Source: Hypomyces perniciosus
Taxonomy: Eukaryota; Ascomycota; Sordariomycetes; Hypocreales; Hypocreaceae
Assembly: GCA_008477525.1 (NCBI GenBank)
Contig: SPDT01000001.1
Coordinates: 1,612,001 to 1,676,000 of the forward strand
Direction of reading: 5' to 3'
DNA: 64,000 bases
Positions 12,299-23,384 of the stretch are shown here, one piece after another (position 1 is the first letter of the stretch; the number at the start of each line of letters is the position of its first letter). The notes beneath the pieces were generated by a model, which worked only from the letters and a program-made list of their open reading frames with translations, had not been told where the DNA came from and made no database searches. The position numbers and the translations under genes were made by a program.

Positions 12299-14074
12299 TC
12301 AAGCGAATGATATCCAAGTTTCGTGTTCCTGCATCGATTTGCACAGTGTCCACGGGCTAGTGTTTTCCATAGGTTGCTTCCACACGTGCTCCAAAAGCGC
12401 CAGAGTTTCCCTCATGTTTCCCAGGCCAATGGTTTCCAACATTGTTTGAAGGCGCATTCGCAATACCTGCTGCACGTCCGGATCCGAGGTGCAGCAGCCA
12501 ATGACTGCCAACGGCCAACAAAGACTAGTATTGACCCTAACGGAGGCGTTGAACCGACCCAACAGTGATATTGCCTGGGATATTGCTGATTCCATAAGTT
12601 GTTTATGCGGACCGCTCGCGGTGTTATGATGTGGCGTCCCAAGAATACTCCAGAGGTATAAGAGAACGGCTTGTTTGAACACTAATCCCGCAAGACAAGT
12701 ATCAGGGTGAAGTGCTGAGTTGGGGACAAAGGCAAGGATCTGAGACTGCAGAAGGCCAAATGTGATGATATCATCGGCGGAATGTGTAGCCTTTTGACCG
12801 TCTGCAGCAGTCAACATTCTCTGACCGAGCTCAAAAATTTGAGGTATCAGAACGAGAAGCTCAAGCCAGGATCCACACAATTGGCCCACGTACTTCTTTT
12901 CCAGCAGGCTCCTCGCCAAGCCTTCAATTTCAGGACTCATGAATGACCGAGAGTCGCCCTTTGTGTCAGTCGATATCATGCTGCAAGCCGCCATGTGCAT
13001 GTAGTACTCCACCAGGAAATCAGGAAGGTCTTCTGAGAGCTCCGCATAAGGGCTATTCAGTAGCGTCGTTAGCAAAGATTTGGAAGCCGTCAGGTGATTA
13101 AATATGCTGCCGCATTTGTCCCCTCGAGCTACCTTGGTATAGGTCAGCATCCATATCCGTGAGACTCACGACATGAGGACGGAACAAACCTCTGTGAGGC
13201 ACATGATGAGGCTTCCAATTGTCAAAACAAGCATGTTCCCGTCCTTTCCGGCAACATGATCGCCAACCACGTTTCCGAACATTCGCAGTGAGTCGGTGTA
13301 ATATCGCTGCGCAATCTCATTGTTAGAGAGGCGTTCATTAGATGCCTGACGGTGGGCAGCGCTTTGAGCGAGGATGAGCTGCAGGACTAGGGGGTGGGAA
13401 AAGGCAAGAGGAACCAGCTTTGCGATGAACGGGTTGACATTCGTGGACCCGTTTCCCATGCTGTTAGCAGTGCGCGAGAGGTAGTAGCTGAGCAGTTCGA
13501 ACGAATCGTGGCCATGAGACGGCAAGAGGGACATTGACATTGGGATACCTAGCTTCGACACAATGGAGAGGCTAGAATTGTCAACAAGTGTGCGTTCCTC
13601 GAGATCGTCTTTGTCGCTACTAGCCGATTTTGGTCTTGATTTAGGGTCTTCAAATGGCGAAGAGGAGGAGCGCGAGGATAGAGGAGACCAGGGATCATCT
13701 TGGGACTGTGCGACATCGGCATCGAGGCTGGCATTGGGATCAAACGAAGACTTTCGCGAACCGCCTTGCTGCAAAGGGGATACCACTGTCCCAATCTGGT
13801 CATCGCGTATCTTCTCTGGTTTCGGCACAACTTGGCGGTATTTCGACTGCAACTCGGCCAGTTCAGCGGCAGTAGCTAAGCCCAGAGGCTCCAGGACACA
13901 TGAGCCCGTTCTTTCATGCATCTGAGAGGCACACGGAATCTGAGCGGGCCAATGGCAATCGAGGCGGTTACGTTTACAACCGCTACATATCGGCTTTTCC
14001 TCGTTGCATTTCTTCTTGCGGCGACGGCATGTGAAGCAGCCTGTCCTGCTCCTGATGATGCGCATCGGTCGCAT
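12299..14074 (-). CDS. Zn2Cys6 (GAL4-type) transcription factor, 572 aa
   Basis: Exon 1 (14074-13190) and exon 2 (13132-12299) are separated by a 57-nt intron (GTTTGT..CCAAG) and join in phase. Cysteines at residues 13, 16, 23, 30, 33 and 40 form the C-x2-C-x6-C-x6-C-x2-C-x6-C binuclear zinc cluster with the basic RRRKKK stretch between them. This is followed by HWPAQIP and a Ser/Asp-rich linker (about 100-165). The rest is the helical fungal-specific regulatory domain, including LPLAFSHPLVLQLILAQSAAH-type and TEVARGD segments. It is a nuclear DNA-binding regulator whose targets are unknown. Its 3' end faces the amidotransferase gene 192 bp away. No membrane or secretion signals. Confidence 0.92.
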
Positions 14075-14668
14075 CGTGGCCCAGAGGGTCGTCGCTATCA
14101 GGGAGGCGAATGGTGCCAGGAACGGAGTTGGTTTCTAGAACCCAACGGCAAATGCATTTGACTCGATGCTCAGACAGATGCTCTGAGATGCGCGCATCAG
14201 TCCGTTCTGGACGAAGTGGACGAGCAGCGTCGAAGTGATGATGTTTGGTGGAGGAGAGTGGGGGAGCCGACTCGGAAGAGGCCTCGGAACAAGATTCCGT
14301 ATCGGAACAGTATGACTCGGGATAGTGCCCCCTGAATAATTCCGATATTAGCGTGTTATCCGTACTCTGTCCTCCAAGGCAATATTACAGACAATTTGTA
14401 ATTAAATTCAATTACCTTTTTGCCAAGAGACACAAGAGCACATTACGATATTAATTTATTTATCTTCATCTATCCTCGTCTAACCCCCTATCACCTGTCA
14501 CGCCAATCCATAAAAGCCGAGTTGGCTGGCTTTTCCTATCATAAAACACTACCGCCCATCATGGTGTCACAGAGTACACGTATAAAGCTATTTTACATCT
14601 GGGGTGATCCCCTCTCTTCATCTACCTGTCAAATCAGTGGTTGATACCAGATCTCCCGAATCTCTCCT
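14075..14668. other. Intergenic region
   Basis: Promoter of the Zn2Cys6 factor on one side and the 3' end of the glycosyltransferase-like gene on the other. AT-rich near 14340-14470. No coding frame supported. Confidence 0.55.
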
Positions 14669-15994
14669 CTATTCCTCCCAGTCTTTAGCAACAAGCCACT
14701 GATCCTCAGACTTCAACCTCGTTTTTGTCAGCAGCTCACAGTCACGGTGCCCCCATTTCCGCCGAAACACCTCACGGCCTGCATCTGTCATCACCTCCAT
14801 AGCCTCAGCTATGCCCCGGGCCGGGTAATAGTATGGTTCATCCTTGCCACCTCGCTGTCCCAGCTGCCATGTGTTGCGCCCCCGGGCGCCTGGTTTGTAA
14901 TGGGTCATGCTGCTTGCTACGTCCTGAAGCTTCCTAAACACGCTCAGCCCGCTGCTGTCTGCGCTGCGTTTTTCCTGTCTGACTTCCTTCTTATCTTCAG
15001 TCGTGGGCGGCGGTGGGTTCGGGTCTGTAAAAGAGGGCGTGACGGTAGGATCGCGGTACAGGGCTCGGAGGTCGTCGAAAACAGTGCTAACATCAAGAAT
15101 GTTGGCAGATCTGGCGTCCCTCAGGGTCCAGTTATGCATTCGAAGACGAGAGTGCATGTCGCAGTCGTTCATATAGTAGGGGATAAACGTGTCCCAACCG
15201 CCGACCTCCTCATAGGCCTCACGGTTGACAAGAGTGAGCTGGTCGTAGGCGAAAAAGACATCAGCCCAACGCTTATTATTCTCATCGTGTAGCGTCCGAT
15301 TGAGCTCAGTTAGGCAGAGCTCGTAAACCGTCTTGTAGCCATCCTCAGTAGCTTTGGGGTTAACTCCCTCCATGCCATCCTCGAATGACAGGACGAGCAC
15401 ATCCATATGAGACCAGAAATAATACGGCCAGTTGTTAACTTGAGCCAAATGTGTAAAAAAATTCTGCAATTGCGAAAAGCTCATGAGGACGGGCGCCTGG
15501 ACAACATTGACCCCGAGTCTCTTGAGCTGTTTGTGATTTAGGTAGAAGGGATTCTGAAGAGTCAGCTTGCCTTTAGCGTTGGCATTCTGGACACCAGTGT
15601 TCTCGACAACATATATTTGCTCAGGGGGCCAGCCAGCCGTGATGTAGGAGATGACGGCCTGCAAGAGGATTGGCCAGGAACGTGTGAAGCCGATGAAGAG
15701 TGGCGGGGCGTAGTCAATGCCGTACTGCTTGTGGATATCTGGCTTCGGTTTGTTCCAGGACGGGATGGGCGGTGGAGCGGTTGTCTCAAGCTCGGGATAG
15801 GGATCCTTGACCAATGGGGGAGTCCATGTGGGTTCTGGAAGATATTGGACTGGAGGCAAATCGTTCTCATTATTGCCCTCCTCGGCCAACCACCTTGCAC
15901 GTGCTGGTGCGCCTTCACGGATGTATAGCAGGATGACCAGTGTGAACATCACGCCTGCGGCCAGCGCATGGCGACGTGCTCTCATGGACAGCAT
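14669..15994 (-). CDS. Type II membrane glycosyltransferase-like protein, 441 aa
   Basis: Single exon. A short basic N-terminus is followed by one hydrophobic anchor (about residues 9-26), the topology of Golgi glycosyltransferases, then a Pro-rich stem. The catalytic region opens with PLFIGFTRSWPILLQAVISY and GWPPEQIYVVENTG, continues with LTLQNPFYLNH and YYFWSHMDVLVLS, and carries an acidic DxD-type motif in MNDCDMHSRL. This matches a fungal GT-A-fold-like family found in many Pezizomycotina, with uncharacterised donor and acceptor. The C-terminal third (about 320-385) is charged and low-complexity. Neighbouring genes give no clue to substrate. The fold assignment is from pattern recognition, not from a tested enzyme. 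Confidence 0.75.
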   Translation of the reverse strand: MLSMRARRHALAAGVMFTLVILLYIREGAPARARWLAEEGNNENDLPPVQYLPEPTWTPPLVKDPYPELETTAPPPIPSWNKPKPDIHKQYGIDYAPPLFIGFTRSWPILLQAVISYITAGWPPEQIYVVENTGVQNANAKGKLTLQNPFYLNHKQLKRLGVNVVQAPVLMSFSQLQNFFTHLAQVNNWPYYFWSHMDVLVLSFEDGMEGVNPKATEDGYKTVYELCLTELNRTLHDENNKRWADVFFAYDQLTLVNREAYEEVGGWDTFIPYYMNDCDMHSRLRMHNWTLRDARSANILDVSTVFDDLRALYRDPTVTPSFTDPNPPPPTTEDKKEVRQEKRSADSSGLSVFRKLQDVASSMTHYKPGARGRNTWQLGQRGGKDEPYYYPARGIAEAMEVMTDAGREVFRRKWGHRDCELLTKTRLKSEDQWLVAKDWEE

Positions 15995-18943
15995 GGCAAT
16001 GTCTGCGTTGCAGGGAGCGCCTTGCTTCTAATGCCTGCGTCGACTAGCCTAGTATGTTCTTTATTCTTTCTTGATTGGGATTCTGTCGGTGGTGGCGCTC
16101 TCGGGAGGCGGCGATGCGGCGGCGAATCCTAACACCCGTTGCGCATTGTTCGTCAAGCGATGGCAGTGGGCGCTGCAACTAATTAATATCGGGAATATTC
16201 TGCGTCCGAAATCGATACTTTGACGTCTCAGGGTGACTGGAGATGCGTATGTTAGTGGTTTTGCTATCATGATCAATAGAAGCAAAGGGTTAGAACAACC
16301 ATGGATATCTTTCCAACAGCCTGGCAGTCCTGTCAATCAACAGATCGAGGTATAATATTGAGATAGACGAAAAAGAAACGAGTGGAGAAAGTGATTGCTG
16401 AGCGGAATGGATAATGTAAGCAACTGCCGATGATGCCTGGTATAGTATATAAGGTTCTCCACGGAAAAGTAGGAACGAATCTCCGTGTCCATAGAAGACG
16501 TCCCAAGTTCGTATCGTATTACGGTGGATCTTTACGAGTAGTAATAGTGTACGGAGTATGTACGAAGTCGAGGTAGTACGGCGTAGTATTAGTACTATTA
16601 CTATTACTACTACTACACTACGGCGTACGTCAATACGAAGTAGGAAGTAGTGGCGCCAAGTGAAAGTCTAAAAACGGTCCTATTAATGTTGTCAGGGGCT
16701 CTCCGCTGCCATCGGAAACTTTTAGATTAGGATGAGCGGCCTTGGAATGTGTGGCACATGGGTTTCATCCTCCCTTCCTACATCCCTTCCTTCATTTATC
16801 GCTCCCTTCCTTTCATCCCATCATGATCCTGGTATTTAACGACTTATAATTCCACATCAATAGGAAAATATCATGATTAGTTAGTTGGATATCGAAGGCA
16901 CCTTCGTCAATCACCCCCAGCTATCCCTGATCATTCTTGTGTGACAGAACACATTGACGCACTAAAGATGCTGCATTTGACCTGTCTAGTAGATAAGCCC
17001 AAACCATATGTGTTATCTATGTACTCCACATGTCGGGCTTCTTTGCCTAGCAGAATAGACCGAGGAGGCGTTTCCTTGCAGCGACATCTTGATACAGAGC
17101 AGGATCTACCTGAGCGTCTTGTCAAAGGCGGTCTTGGTAGAAAATTTTAGAATCGCGAGTTGCATGCAGGTGGATGGCGTATCCTACAGACAAGAAGATG
17201 CCCCCCCTTACATCGCTGCCCTTCCATGTCTCTCTTTCATCAACATTACTAATAGTGTAGAAAATGGCAGGGGGCCAGAAGGATGCGGATTTAGCCACCA
17301 AGTCCAACCTAATAAATATATTTTCTTTATACGAGCACTTATCGGGCGCATTCATTATAGTGCCAACCTTTTCAACATATACCCTTTCTATAGGTCTAAG
17401 GGCGACTCATAAATTTCTCTTGCTCTTCTCAATTATTAGGTTTTTGTCTTATATGCTTGGAGGTTAAACTTAATAATCATCGGATCATCGGAGTGGGAGT
17501 CAACGCTAAGTTTTGGCCAGCCGACTGCGCTACTGCAGCTAATAGAACTGTACCTGAGGCAATATGGTTCTCATTTGCTTCTCGTATTGTCAGATGACGA
17601 GTATTCGTACTCCAACGCTCTGCCACGGTTATTTAACCGTGAACAGTCTGGTCATGTCATGCCAGCAGGCACGGGGTGGTGAGTCTGCCACGATGATATA
17701 TTTAATTCTTGAAGCATGAAGCTATCTATATTATTAATCGCTCTAACCCCAACGATTCATATATGATTAGATTAGATTGCTGTGAGATGTAATACGTGAA
17801 TACCTACTCCGTACCTCCTCAACGTAGTACAGTCTCCTCCCTGAATTATTCCTTGGTCGTGACCTCTGCCACGCTACCCCGCTACACTCAAAAGAATGTA
17901 CTTTCTTAACAGTATCGAAGTAGTATAGAAGACCTCTATATATTGGGCTTTCATAAGAGGATATAAAATAATATATAACCCAATACTGTCTTCAGAAATA
18001 AAGGAAGAATTAGATATAATATAGTATCATAATTAAGCTTTAGAAAGCTATACTGGATAATTATCTTGACTGCTATTAGATATTGCATCCTAATGATGTA
18101 TCTGCTGCTGTTTTTTTATTGGCTGCTTGTCGTCGTGAAAAGTAGCGCTAAGGAAGAATTCAGGGGGTAAACTGTGTTTAGTATATATATGTACTACGGA
18201 GTACTGTTGACAGCTCAACACCAAAAATCGCGAACCATCGTATGGCGCGCACGGACCTGACTCGGAACGCACAACAATTGGCCATTCAGAGCCTGGATTA
18301 GATGTAGATGTAATACGAAGTACTAGTAGCTCGTATTGATTAGAGCATGTACTACGGAGGCCCGACGGTAATTAACCGAGAATCGGGCCGGCCAATGAAG
18401 GAAAAGCATGGGAGATCAAAAACTGCCACATAGCTATCGATCAATCAAATAGAAGCTTAAAAGGCAGTAGTAGTAGTAGTATATAGTGTTCTGAGTATCT
18501 CTGGCTTTTGTTTTTGTGCTTTGGTTGGTCTTTCTATGGCCGGTCCCTCGAAGTGATATTCGCAGTGTTGCTTTTTCTATCTCCGGTTGCCGGCTTAGTC
18601 AACCCACCAAGTGTTTACTCCGTACTCGTGCACCAAGGCCATCATGACGTCCATTCCTTTCAAGTGTTTCCGACATCTTGTCTTTAGCATGGAGGTCTTG
18701 GTCTCTCAGATGTCAAACACTTCTTTCCAACTCATACAAATATTCACTTACTATTACCATCAGCATTTCCGGATGAGCTCAGGACATGTTTTTTTTACTC
18801 ACCGGCACAAGACAAACAAATCACACTTGTAAACAACGCGAAACAATGTCAATTAATCCTCCGGTGCGCCAACAGGTTGCCCTAAATTTCCTTGTAATAT
18901 CTAAACTTTTCCTTTTTCCCCTTTTGCTTTTTGCCTTTGCTGT
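15995..18943. other. Long AT-rich gene-free region with TACGGAGTA copies
   Basis: About 2.9 kb without a supported gene. It starts with the promoter side of the glycosyltransferase-like gene. From about 17400 to 18100 it is strongly AT-rich with many TA steps (clearest at 17920-18060), as in sequences decayed by repeat-induced point mutation. TACGGAGTA or its complement occurs at 16550, 17805, 18195 and 18616, and TACGAAGTA at 16634 and 18314. TAG/TAC trinucleotide runs lie at about 16590-16620 and 18466-18481. Confidence 0.6.
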
Positions 18944-19542
18944 TTACATGCCGGCAGCACTGCATATCTGTCTGGCCTGAGGAACATGTCTGTCATAGGC
19001 ATCTGGGATCGCAGATCTCTGCACAGCCTGGCAGAGCTTCCCGACTTCCATTGTCTGCCACCCATTGACAGCCTTCATATCCCTGAAGAACTGGCTCGCT
19101 GAGCACTTGGCGTTCATGTTGCACTCGATATTGGTGTAGATTGAGGCGCGCTGCTGGAAGATGCCGATGCTGTCTTGGTCGGCGCCGAGACCATCGTTTT
19201 TGTATTTGAGCGATGGTGGCACCTGATTGTTGGCCAGAACACGCATGGTCGACTGTTTTATATCGTGAGTTAGATTTGCTCTGCAAGAGTGTTCTTGGAA
19301 GGGAAATAGGATAGTTGTACCTCAGTGAGAGCCGTGGTGATGCCCGCCAGACAGCCTTGCTTGCCCAGAGTCTCCTGGTTGCTCTGGGCAATGATGGCGC
19401 GAGCATACGCACTCTGGACGGGGTTGAGTCCTGTAAAGGTAGCTTCTCGGACCTGAACATCTACAGTCTTGATAGGTGCGGCCAAGACGGAGGTGATGCC
19501 AAAGGCAGCAGTGAAGAATGTAAGGATGTTCGCGACCTTCAT
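18944..19542 (-). CDS. Secreted lysozyme-like fungal protein with DSIGIFQQR motif, 176 aa
   Basis: Exon 1 (19542-19321) and exon 2 (19252-18944) join in phase across a 68-nt intron (GTACAA..AAACAG). The N-terminus MKVANILTFFTAAFGITSVLA is a clear signal peptide. The mature part has GCLAGITTALTE, then GADQDSIGIFQQRASIY and WQTMEVGKLCQAVQRSAIPDAY. The DS(I/V/L)G(I/L)FQQR core plus a late AVQRSAxPDAY segment is shared with many actinobacterial cell-wall hydrolases and phage-type lysins, where it belongs to a lysozyme-like fold. The early Glu (ALTE) sits where such folds place the catalytic acid. It is probably an extracellular hydrolase or antimicrobial protein acting on bacterial walls; that activity is inference. 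Secreted relatives occur in many ascomycetes. Confidence 0.85.
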
Positions 19543-22120
19543 GGTGATCGTTTGTCGAGAGGTGCTTTGAAGTTGGTGTGTGTTGCCCGTTGAACAAGAG
19601 TTGCTTGAGCTGTGATGATGATGATGGTGATGATAATGGTAATGGTGATGTGATTGTATGAGGCAGTCAGGAAAGAGGTCAAGACTCCTTTAAATAGACC
19701 ATTGTGATGGAATCGGTCAGGCTTCGTGTTGGCTCAAGTTATTATTCCAATACATTTCGTAATGAGGTAATCAAGCTTCATCCTTGCCATGTCTCGAAGA
19801 GCCGAGATTAGCGACTGCATAACCGCACATACCACAATCTGGCCAGCTTGCTTGCCCCGGTGCTAACAACCTCACTCAACCCTCACAAGTGACCGCCTGA
19901 ATACCCATAGACCTCTCTTCTTGACTTTATCCCGACATCTATGTATGTATGTTCAGCCGCAGCCATTCCTGCCACATCGAGTCCGGGCGAAATCCGTGCC
20001 ACGTTGGCGATTTTCAGGCTTTGTAGGCGTGCCCCATGTCTGTGATAAAGACTGGCGCTGTGGCGCAACTGAATCTTGGGGTGGATTGCTCTCGGGGTGT
20101 CAATCACGGATCTCTACTGCCGGACACAGATCGTGAGGTTCAACTGGACTTGAGACGCTAAGCATGGAACATCCTTCCGGGCCTAAAATGATACCGGTAC
20201 GGCTAATAATTCGTAGATCAGCGGCTAATAGATCATTGTGATGGAGCTCTCGGGTCGGTTGAGAATGCATATCGTAGTACTAGTACTCCGTAGTAGGGGA
20301 TGGTATTCTACTTTAATTGATCTGACTCCATGTCATGGAGACTTTTTTTTATTAAGATCCGGATCGATCGGCACCCGACGCCATGTGTTAGATACTGCAT
20401 CTAGAATTGGTCTTGGATAAATATCTGGTGTAAGACAACGAGACAGAGCAAACCACACCCTCTTCCTCCAAACATACGTACTCGGCCTAATAGCAAGAAA
20501 ATTATAACTACATGGACATGATAAACCACCATATCAACCCTTTCATCACCTACCGGAAATCGGGCAATATATTATATCGCGTTTTCCATCTCCTTTTCTT
20601 AAGCGAGTCCGACGTTTCTGATGACAAGGATCCGCTGCCGCCAAAACCCTCATAACATGCGGGTTGACAGGGTACTTTTTATTGTGCAAGGATCACTCTC
20701 TGATGTCTTATTCGTAATTTTACTTAAACATCTCTGCGTACTTCGTACTTCGTATCTCTATACGTACTCGTAGACATACGGAATACTCCGTACTTTCAAG
20801 GAGTAGTGACATATATCGCCAAGGTTTTCGTCGATGGCAAGCGCGTCACCGACCATAAAGCCATTTGAGATATCCGACCGCCGGATCATACGCGCACGTG
20901 CTATTTCGAGGCTATATTGTCAACACCTTGCCGACTATGTCTAGGGAGTCCAAACAAAGATATGCTCGGAAAGCGAGTTTGTCTACTTCGCCGTCCAGAC
21001 AGCTAGTATATTGACAGATTATCTGTCCATTGTAGTCGACAGATTATGGTACTCAGGCTTGCAAAGAAGATCAGGGGCACTTTGGGTGAAGGGGACCAGA
21101 AGATCGATGCAATTATGTCACTCCCTATCTCATTATACTCCCAATACACTTCCCATACTACTACTCGCATATACTGCCACAGAGATACTAACCTCCTGTG
21201 TTAGAGCCTTCCGACCATGTGCCGATAGCTAGAGTGAGCAATCGGAACCACCTGTCAGGGATCCTTCTGGTCCCCACTTCCCATTGGCGGCTTGAGCATC
21301 TCCACGCGGTAGCCATTTATGTCCACCTTAGCATAAAAGGCTATACGACGCATATACCATACTGGCAGATTGCCTTGTTGAAGCCGAAGTGATCTTCTTC
21401 ATGCTGGCTGCGTCGAACCCTATGCCTGGCTTTCCTCTAGGGGTCGATGAAGATCTAGTGGCATATCCCCAATTTGTGCTTGACACTGTAAACCTGGTAT
21501 CAATCACAGATCGACAGTATGAGGGCTCATTTGTAGGTGCATAAAATGATAGAATTCGACAATCTTGCTGATCCCAAGTTAGGTGGGAAAAGCTGCTGCT
21601 TAATACATGAAAACTTGCTAACTAATTAATCATGACCATCCGGATCTAGGAAATCTAGGAAATCTAGTTGACATGATTTCGTCATTGACTTACGGATCCG
21701 GCTGTTGTTGCAAGCTAGTTGTGAATCAAGGAAAGTTCGTTGGAATGAAGGAATGTGCCGTGACGTGGAACTATCCGTTACTGAGGTTGACAGATTGTGT
21801 CCTGTTGTTACCACTTTGTTTCAATCTCTTCACATCCCCCGATAGTTGTTTTCATCTGCCTCTCATCGAGTTGACTATGGAGTGTGCTTCTCTAGATCGA
21901 ATCTGATATTGTTAATGTTCTTCATGCTGGTGATTTCAAAGAGTGGGAGGGAAGGATTAGAAAGACAATGGTTCAGCAGATGATTGGATTAGGATGTGCT
22001 GCTGAGATGAAAGATATCCTAACAGCTCTCTCCCTTATAAAAAACGAGGCCTTTCTTTCTACTTAATCTTAGATAAAACGATCTAGAGACTATTCACGAG
22101 AATGAAAAATATCGAGGTCC
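19543..22120. other. Gene-poor AT-rich region
   Basis: No supported gene over about 2.6 kb. It holds the promoter of the lysozyme-like gene, with a (GATGAT)n-type tract at 19614-19655, TACTCCGTA at 20284 and 20784, tandem TACTTCGTA at 20739 and 20746, and one copy of the dispersed repeat at about 21537-21790. Short frames at 21011-21392 show no domain. Confidence 0.55.
21537..21790. repeat. Dispersed repeat, copy A (partner at 27526-27760)
   Basis: Shares long matching blocks in the same orientation with 27526-27760: a GAATTCGACA..CTTGCTGA block, CCCAAGTTAGGTGG, AAAGCTGCTGCTTAA, then ATCCGG, a TACGGATC block and TGGAATGAAGGAATGTGCCG. The copies differ by scattered substitutions and small indels, and copy A has a short triplication (ATCTAGGAA, about 21643-21668). 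I recognise no transposon family in it. It could be a solo LTR, a non-autonomous element or a duplicated fragment. Confidence 0.7.
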
Positions 22121-22579
22121 TTAATCCCAGTGTTCAACAATTGCACCTTTAACACCCTTTGACCAGGACCAACGGAAACTCGGCCACGAAGCGAAATGCC
22201 TATTCTTGCCACTAGCATCCTGAACGTCAATCGCTGAAGAACACAGCCATATTAGCATATTTGTGCCACTATGTGTTAAGATATTCCCTTACTAAAGTCC
22301 CCAACGCCCAAGAACTCAACGCATTTAGTCCCGAGTCTAAACGAAAAATTATATTTGCCAATTTGTCGTGGAAAGTCAATTTGGGTAACGGCAGGCGATT
22401 CTTTGCAGTCCTCTGAGAGATAACTATTAAAATGGTAGAGCAGGGTGTTAGCAGTCCAATTGTCCAGCAATCAAAGATACCCAACCACCATTGGGATTTC
22501 CTACTCACGTAGTCATCGATGCCGCTGAGACCAATGATGGTGCTCCAGCAAGCAGGGCAAGAACAATTTGGGGCTTCAT
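22121..22579 (-). CDS. Small secreted protein, three exons, 104 aa, unknown function
   Basis: Exons 22579-22509, 22423-22293 and 22233-22121 join in phase with good donors (GTGAGT, GTAAGG) and acceptors (TTTAATAG, CTTCAG), and a CTAAT branch site lies 20 nt before the last acceptor. The N-terminus MKPQIVLALLAGAPSLVSA is a signal peptide with an AxA-like cleavage site. The mature chain of about 85 residues has two cysteines (in SEDCKES and GTKCVEF), a beta-rich middle, and a Trp/Lys-rich end with FASWPSFRW and ending VEHWD. No family recognised. Size, secretion signal and location in a gene-poor, repeat-rich region are those of candidate effectors or antimicrobial proteins, but this is inference. 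No single frame shows the gene, so expression evidence would matter. Confidence 0.65.
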
Positions 22580-23384
22580 TTTGAGGATATGTCGGGGATG
22601 GTGCGTTTGACTTGAGAGTGTTAAAGGTCGACACAGAAGTGGTAGATTTGCATTTATTTATACTTCCCATCAACAACTAATAAGCTCATATACCCTGCCG
22701 CCTCCACCCTTCCTGTCACTATAATGCGAGCCTCTTTTCAACACCTCCCTGCTTGTGATCGCCGATTCAGGGGCCTTGTGTACATAATAGGAGTGTGGGC
22801 TCTGACCTAAAGAGGCACAGGATGATTGCCATTGATAGCGGGGCGAGGCCAGCCACGAAGGCTCTGTATGAAGTCCTTGATAAAACGTTTGCATACTACT
22901 CCGTACTGATGATCCAGATTCGCCGGTTTCGCAGAGCCAAAAATCGAGTGCTTATGAGTCAAACCACTTCCTGCCTGCCTTAGCCTGCTTCTTAATGCAG
23001 TGGGAACAAAAATGAGCATAGTATCACTAATCAAAAACCATTGACGGAAGTTGTGATTAATTAGTCAGCCGACAAGGATTTACTTTCGTCTAAGCAATAA
23101 GGAATGATGGACAGTGGTGGGCTTAGAAAAGGGGGCTTACAACACCCAAAGATTCCAAATAGATCCACATATTTACTCCTAATACTAGCGAATGATGTTT
23201 CTCCACGCCATACAATAGCGTTTTGTATCTATAAGAAGTAGGAATAGTAGGTCATAGTTACCGATGATGTCATCCCTCGCCACATTTGCCGCAACTCAAT
23301 CGCCACTGGCAAGCAAAAAGACCATAGGGCAGACATCAAAACGTGCAGATTGAAGCTATATTTACATTCTGCATTTTCATCGCA
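22580..23384. other. Intergenic region between divergent genes
   Basis: Shared upstream region of the 104-aa secreted protein gene (minus) and the DUF3431 gene (plus). TACTCCGTA at 22897-22905. No coding frame supported. Confidence 0.5.
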
